Below are positions 60,167 to 64,000 of a DNA stretch of 64,000 nt, one piece after another. The stretch comes from Microcaldota archaeon (GTDB lineage: Archaea > Micrarchaeota > Micrarchaeia > Micrarchaeales > Micrarchaeaceae): NCBI GenBank assembly GCA_021797895.1, contig JAJZYW010000002.1, positions 1 through 64,000 of the forward strand, written 5' to 3'. Position 1 is the stretch's first letter; every line of letters begins with the position of its first letter. A program made the translations under genes and the position numbers. The notes under the pieces were generated by a model. The model had not been told where the DNA came from. It did no database searches and saw only the letters and a list, made by a program, of their open reading frames with translations.

Positions 60167-60205
60167 ATTTAAATATCTATATATCATACTATATAAGTAG
60201 TGATA
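60167..60205. promoter_or_regulatory. TATA box and imperfect dyad upstream of the DUF5320-PadR operon
   Basis: CATTTAAATATC (60165-60176) looks like a TATA element. It is followed by TATCATACT-ATATA-AGTAGTGATA (60182-60205), an imperfect inverted repeat with one extra base in the right arm. ATG 60209 follows directly, so a bound PadR dimer would cover the transcript start. Such dyads are typical PadR operators. Confidence 0.5.
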
Positions 60206-60208
60206 TAG

Positions 60209-60508
60209 ATGAGAGATGAAATGGGAAATTGCGGATGTGGAGGAATGCACGGGCGCGGAAGCGGAATGGGAAGATGCTGCGGAAGCGACGAAATGGAGCG
60301 CGGCGGACGCATGGGAATGCATCGCGGAATGGATGGCAGGATGGGAGGCATGCGCTTCATGGACATGGACATCGCACCTTCAAACAAGCACATGGCTGAG
60401 AAGCTGAAGTACTACAAGGAGGACCTTGAGGAAGAGATAAAGATGATAGAGAAGAGGATAGCCGACCTTGAAAAGGAGGATAGCAAGGAAGGAGATGAGA
60501 AGGATTGA
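60209..60508 (+). CDS. DUF5320-like Cys/Met/Gly-rich protein with coiled coil
   Basis: The 99-aa product has an N-terminal part rich in Gly, Met, Arg and Cys (MGNCGCGGMHGRGSGMGRCC, then GMHRGMDGRMGGMRF), which could bind soft metals such as copper, and a C-terminal coiled coil (KLKYYKEDLEEEIKMIEKRI). This matches the layout I remember for DUF5320. It overlaps the PadR gene by 14 bases. The start may be nearly leaderless. Confidence 0.7.
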   Translation: MRDEMGNCGCGGMHGRGSGMGRCCGSDEMERGGRMGMHRGMDGRMGGMRFMDMDIAPSNKHMAEKLKYYKEDLEEEIKMIEKRIADLEKEDSKEGDEKD

Positions 60509-60875
60509 AATGAGAGGAGGATACTGCAGATGCGGACCCTTCAGGATCGATATAGTGCCGAAGGGTCTCCTGAAGCCGTATGTGCTGAAGCTGCTTTCGG
60601 AAAGGCCTATGCATGGATTCGAGCTGATGGAGCAGATATTCGAGAAGAGCGGCGGCATGTGGCATCCCGGTCCGGCTGCGATCTATCCCGCTCTTGAATC
60701 TCTCGAATCCGAAGGCTACATAAAGGAGGCTGAGCACGGAAAGAGACCGGAGAAGTCCAGAAAGCAGTACGCCATAACTGAGAAGGGAAGAAAGGCGCTG
60801 TCCGATTATGAAAGGGAATCGGAAGAGATAGCCGAAAGCATGCAGAGGTTCGGAGCGATATACAGAAAACTCTAG
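60495..60875 (+). CDS. PadR family transcriptional regulator with N-terminal CxC
   Basis: From ATG 60495 the 126-aa winged-helix protein reads YCRCGPFRIDIVPKGLLKPYVLKLLSERPMHGFELMEQI, then GPAAIYPALESLESEGYIKEAE and a dimerisation helix. L-K-x-Y-V-L-x-L-L and P-x-A-I-Y-P-A-L are classic PadR signatures. The added Y-C-R-C near the N-terminus is unusual and could sense metal or redox. GGAAGGAG lies just before ATG 60495; ATG 60510 is an alternative start. It likely controls its own operon at the dyad upstream. Confidence 0.9.
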   Translation: MRRIEMRGGYCRCGPFRIDIVPKGLLKPYVLKLLSERPMHGFELMEQIFEKSGGMWHPGPAAIYPALESLESEGYIKEAEHGKRPEKSRKQYAITEKGRKALSDYERESEEIAESMQRFGAIYRKL

Positions 60876-60947
60876 CGTGTCAGGAGCCATTTTGCTCTCT
60901 CGCAAAACTATTAAAAGCTGACTTTTGATAACTATGCGGTACTGGAT

Positions 60948-63900
60948 ATGCGAAAGAGCATTCGCGGCTTTACGCCGGCGTCAGCAATAGCAGTAGCTTT
61001 AGCTATATTCCTAATCCTGCTTATCCAAGTAGCATACTCCAGTACCTCCAGTACCCAGTCGAACAGCATAGCAACGCAGAACTCCCTTGTAACGCAGAGC
61101 AACCTGATTACCAACTTCACAGCGATAGGCCTGCCGCAGGGTGCAGTATGGAACATCAGCTACGATGGCGCATCTATAGAATCAAACTCCATAACAGCCA
61201 CGTTCAGCAACCCTCCTGGCACATACGGGTTCTCAGTGCAGCCATATTACTGGAAGACGGGCAACGGCACTGTTGCAGTATATCCTGGATCTGAGACTGG
61301 CGAGGCTGCCGCAGGAAACGATTACATAGTATACTTCAACGCTTCAATCAAATTTACCGAGAGCGGGCTCCCAAAGAACGCCACATGGGTGGTGACATTC
61401 GCAGGCCAAACAAGACTTGCGAACGCTTCCTCCCCAATAGCTTTCAGCACGCAGTGCATTTACTGCAATACCTCCTACTTGGTAGACCCCAGGTCTTACA
61501 ACGGCATTATATACGTGCCTAACAAGCTGTCCGGTTCACTGGGTTCCAACAACGTATCAGTGTCATTCAGCGTATTCAACGCCAGCATAAACACCAACAG
61601 CACTGCTTCGATCAAGACCCCACCGCCAAAACCAATCCTGAATAAATATGCTGGAAGCGTGGCAGCGCTCAACCTGACTTCTGTGGATGTGACTAATTCC
61701 TCAATCAATGGGACTGTAACAGGGAGCGGAGCGATAATATCCACAGCGAACTACACAAATATATCGCTAAGGACGGACACAAAGACAATAAAGGGGCTTT
61801 ACATACACTTGAAAGCGCCGCTAAGCGCCCCCATACGCATAAACGCTACTAGCTCAGTTTCGAGCCCGGGCAGCGTGAAACCTTTCAATAACCCAGTATT
61901 CCAGTACTTCGTGATAAACCAGTCGTTCTACAATACCAACGAATCTGTCGACGGAAACGTGAGCTACGTAAGGTACAATTTTACAGTCACTAAGGCTTGG
62001 GCATTCGAGCACAACATAAGCAGCGGCAACGTAAGACTGTACAAGTATTCGTACCTGAATGGCACATGGAATGAGCTGCCAACTGCGTATGACGGCGAGA
62101 ACGGCACGAACTACTTCTACACAGCTTTCTCAGACTCAATGTCCACGTATGTGGTATCTTTCGGGAGCGGAAGCGGTACCTCTGCCGCAAGCCCGATAAG
62201 CGTAACGGTATCGCCGACAACTTACAGTCATTATATATTTGGAGTAGCTGCATATACGATTGGATCGCCATCTGCAACGGAGCTTACAGGAGTGAACTGG
62301 ACTGTCAATGCTACAGATTCTGAGAACGTAACTGCAGGGCCTAATTTCGACGCCGCAGAGACAAGCGTTGGCCAGAAAACCGGAGCCACTGGAACAGCAA
62401 CGTTCAATGCAGGAGGAGGACCTAAAGCCGCATCGTATGCAGCGCTAGGAGGAATAGGCCTTAACATATCCAATATAGGGCAGCTTGGCAAGACAACTAA
62501 TATAAGTGCAATCAATGCAAACCTAACTCTTAATTACTCTGTATTGGTGAACAGCAGCTTTGTTGTTTTGGTAGGCACAATCGGGGCAGGTTACCTTTCA
62601 AGCCTGAAGATCCCAGCAGGCTGCAGCGTATACCAGAATGTAACTGATGGCACACAGGCTTCTGTCTTCATAGCAGCGTGCCAGGACGAAGCAATTGGAA
62701 GCTATTCAGTTTCGATGTATGCCGGCGCCGCAGCTAGCGTACCTGGAGTTGCAGCAATAACGCCAGTTTCAACTCTTGTCGCATACCAGTATTATCCGAG
62801 GAATGTGACTTTCTACGATTCTCCGACAAACACAACAGTATCGACCAACAGCAAGACTTACACTAATGGCCAGGCAGCACATCTTCTTGGAAGGGGAGTA
62901 ATAACATCAAATCCGCCGCAGAACAACTTCATATTTACGGGCTGGAAATCGAGTCCGGCGACAAACATATCGATATACACGCCTTCTTCCCAGACAACTG
63001 AGGTATATGTATCGGGGAGCGGCTCCATCACTGCAGACTACAACGGCATAACAACATTCAATGAGAGCGGGCTCCCATCAAGCACAGTTTGGAATGTGAC
63101 TTATGACGGACTTCTCAACTCTTCGTCTACTGGCAAGATAACATTTGACACCATTCCAGGAACTTACAGTTTCAGTGTTGCTAACCAGATAGTGAACGGC
63201 ACGACGTATCTGCCTTCTCCAAGAAGCGGGACCCTGAGCGCAGGAACCACGCAGTTCGTATTGTTCTCTCAGGTAGGCAAGCTAAGCTTCTCGCTGCAGT
63301 CCAACACAACGCAGTATGCTGACAGCGACCTTGCTACCGCGACAGCTCCACTTCCGAATGAGACGATAGAACTCCTTGTAGGAAAGGGAACTTCTTCTGG
63401 AACATTGGTTGCTACTGACACAGGCAGCGTATCATGCAACGCAGACGGCACATGCAACCCTCCTTCGAACAATCCGCTTGCTGTTGGAACTTACAACATT
63501 ACCGCATATGTTCCTTCTACAGGGCAATCGAAGAGCCTGGAGCTCACAATAAGCAAGGCAACACCGCAGCTTTCGCTCACCGTCCCTGCAAGCTTCGTCT
63601 ACGACGGATCTGGAGGCACAGTAAGTTACAGCATAAGCACTGCGCTGAACCAGCTGCTCGGGACGCTGTACGTCGACAACATCCTATCAAGCTCGACTTA
63701 TACCTCTGCCAGCTACACGACTTCGAACGCTACTGGGGCATATGCTGAGGTACTGAACACGACAGGCAACGCAAACTACACAGGCGCATCGAAGACAGCA
63801 TCATTCAGCATACTCCCAGCTACCTTCAAATTCCTTTACTCGACTGCTTCAACAGCCACGGCTGCAAGCCCGGGATCGGTCTCACTCCCGTTCGGCTATT

Positions 63901-64000
63901 CAAATTATCTCTGCGAAGCTGGGGTTGATCCGGCATTTCCGAAAAAGGCGCCGACAGAATCTTGGATAGTAAACATAAACTCATCTTCTGGAGCAGGGGG
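60948..64000 (+). CDS. Large secreted adhesin-like protein, 3' end outside window
   Basis: The frame from ATG 60948 is open to the right edge (about 1,017 codons visible) and so missing from the ORF track. After MRKSIRGFTPASA a strong signal/anchor helix (IAVALAIFLILLIQVAYSS) leads to a Ser/Thr/Asn-rich extracellular region. Repeats of the type KFTESGLPKNATWVVTFAG (about 61350) and TFNESGLPSSTVWNVTYDG (about 63060) match modules seen in acidophilic archaeal surface proteins. A stretch with TKAWAFEHNISSGNVRLYKY (about 61990) resembles a PGF-pre-PGF domain. Function in adhesion or cell-wall structure is inferred. TATTAAAAG (60909-60917) lies 31 bases upstream. Confidence 0.85.
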   Translation, partial: MRKSIRGFTPASAIAVALAIFLILLIQVAYSSTSSTQSNSIATQNSLVTQSNLITNFTAIGLPQGAVWNISYDGASIESNSITATFSNPPGTYGFSVQPYYWKTGNGTVAVYPGSETGEAAAGNDYIVYFNASIKFTESGLPKNATWVVTFAGQTRLANASSPIAFSTQCIYCNTSYLVDPRSYNGIIYVPNKLSGSLGSNNVSVSFSVFNASINTNSTASIKTPPPKPILNKYAGSVAALNLTSVDVTNSSINGTVTGSGAIISTANYTNISLRTDTKTIKGLYIHLKAPLSAPIRINATSSVSSPGSVKPFNNPVFQYFVINQSFYNTNESVDGNVSYVRYNFTVTKAWAFEHNISSGNVRLYKYSYLNGTWNELPTAYDGENGTNYFYTAFSDSMSTYVVSFGSGSGTSAASPISVTVSPTTYSHYIFGVAAYTIGSPSATELTGVNWTVNATDSENVTAGPNFDAAETSVGQKTGATGTATFNAGGGPKAASYAALGGIGLNISNIGQLGKTTNISAINANLTLNYSVLVNSSFVVLVGTIGAGYLSSLKIPAGCSVYQNVTDGTQASVFIAACQDEAIGSYSVSMYAGAAASVPGVAAITPVSTLVAYQYYPRNVTFYDSPTNTTVSTNSKTYTNGQAAHLLGRGVITSNPPQNNFIFTGWKSSPATNISIYTPSSQTTEVYVSGSGSITADYNGITTFNESGLPSSTVWNVTYDGLLNSSSTGKITFDTIPGTYSFSVANQIVNGTTYLPSPRSGTLSAGTTQFVLFSQVGKLSFSLQSNTTQYADSDLATATAPLPNETIELLVGKGTSSGTLVATDTGSVSCNADGTCNPPSNNPLAVGTYNITAYVPSTGQSKSLELTISKATPQLSLTVPASFVYDGSGGTVSYSISTALNQLLGTLYVDNILSSSTYTSASYTTSNATGAYAEVLNTTGNANYTGASKTASFSILPATFKFLYSTASTATAASPGSVSLPFGYSNYLCEAGVDPAFPKKAPTESWIVNINSSSGAG

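Noticed and set aside
1-64000. Insertion sequences, integrases, rRNA genes or replication origins
   Set aside because: I found no transposase with catalytic motifs, no integrase and no rRNA-like or origin-like sequence in the window.

Overview
The window is archaeal. Diagnostic genes are a complete A-type ATP synthase operon, EF-1 alpha next to ribosomal protein S10, RNA polymerase subunit L (Rpb11-like), the exosome subunit Csl4, Pus10, a Hef-type helicase, archaeal-type Tyr, Ile and His tRNA synthetases, RtcB ligase and two intron-containing tRNA genes. Starts are often ATG, GTG or TTG behind GGTGA-like Shine-Dalgarno sites, and genes commonly overlap by ATGA. Secreted proteins with F-x-E-S-G-L-P repeats, a Sulfolobus/Thermoplasma-type two-subunit 2-oxoacid:ferredoxin oxidoreductase and many small orphan genes would fit an acidophilic archaeon of the Micrarchaeota/ARMAN or Thermoplasmatales surroundings. 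The lineage is inference; the domain Archaea is firm.

Layout. 1-6.5 kb: a truncated secreted S-layer-like protein with its ABC ATPase, a pirin, an MFS transporter, a cold-shock protein and membrane orphans. 6.6-9.3 kb: an ABC-2 exporter operon (one ATPase, two permeases). 9.3-20.7 kb: tyrS and ileS, an aminotransferase, an anchored FKBP isomerase, an ASCH protein, a membrane glycosyltransferase and orphans. 20.7-23.9 kb: an A+T-richer stretch with hisS and an M20 peptidase. 23.9-29.1 kb: tRNA-Gly, membrane proteins, an HTH regulator, intron-bearing tRNA-Met, a Nudix hydrolase, a K+ channel and rtcB.

29.2-37.6 kb holds the ATP synthase operon in the order K-E-C-F-A-B-D-(37-aa membrane ORF)-H-I. 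H and I lie last instead of first, and an unlisted small membrane ORF is translationally coupled between D and H. EF-1 alpha and S10 follow on the other strand, then an antiporter, a Hef-like helicase without a nuclease domain, an M49-like metallopeptidase, intron-bearing tRNA-Phe, a flavoprotein, a GHMP kinase, rpoL-csl4 and a YgjP-like metalloprotease.

50.2-53.4 kb is the most unusual part. It has a 54-aa protein made of 15-residue repeats, a second diverged copy of the same locus that encodes only 9 residues, a duplicated tail of the neighbouring Lrp-like regulator, and a run of very small orphan genes. 53.4-64 kb holds the 2-oxoacid oxidoreductase, a cyclase-family hydrolase, Pus10, an anchored glycoside-hydrolase-like protein, a zinc-ribbon protein, an AlkA-like glycosylase, a Cys/Met/Gly-rich protein plus PadR regulator behind an operator-like dyad, and a large secreted adhesin-like protein that runs off the right edge.

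All calls come from reading the sequence and remembered family motifs. No searches or structure predictions were run. Residue positions are approximate.
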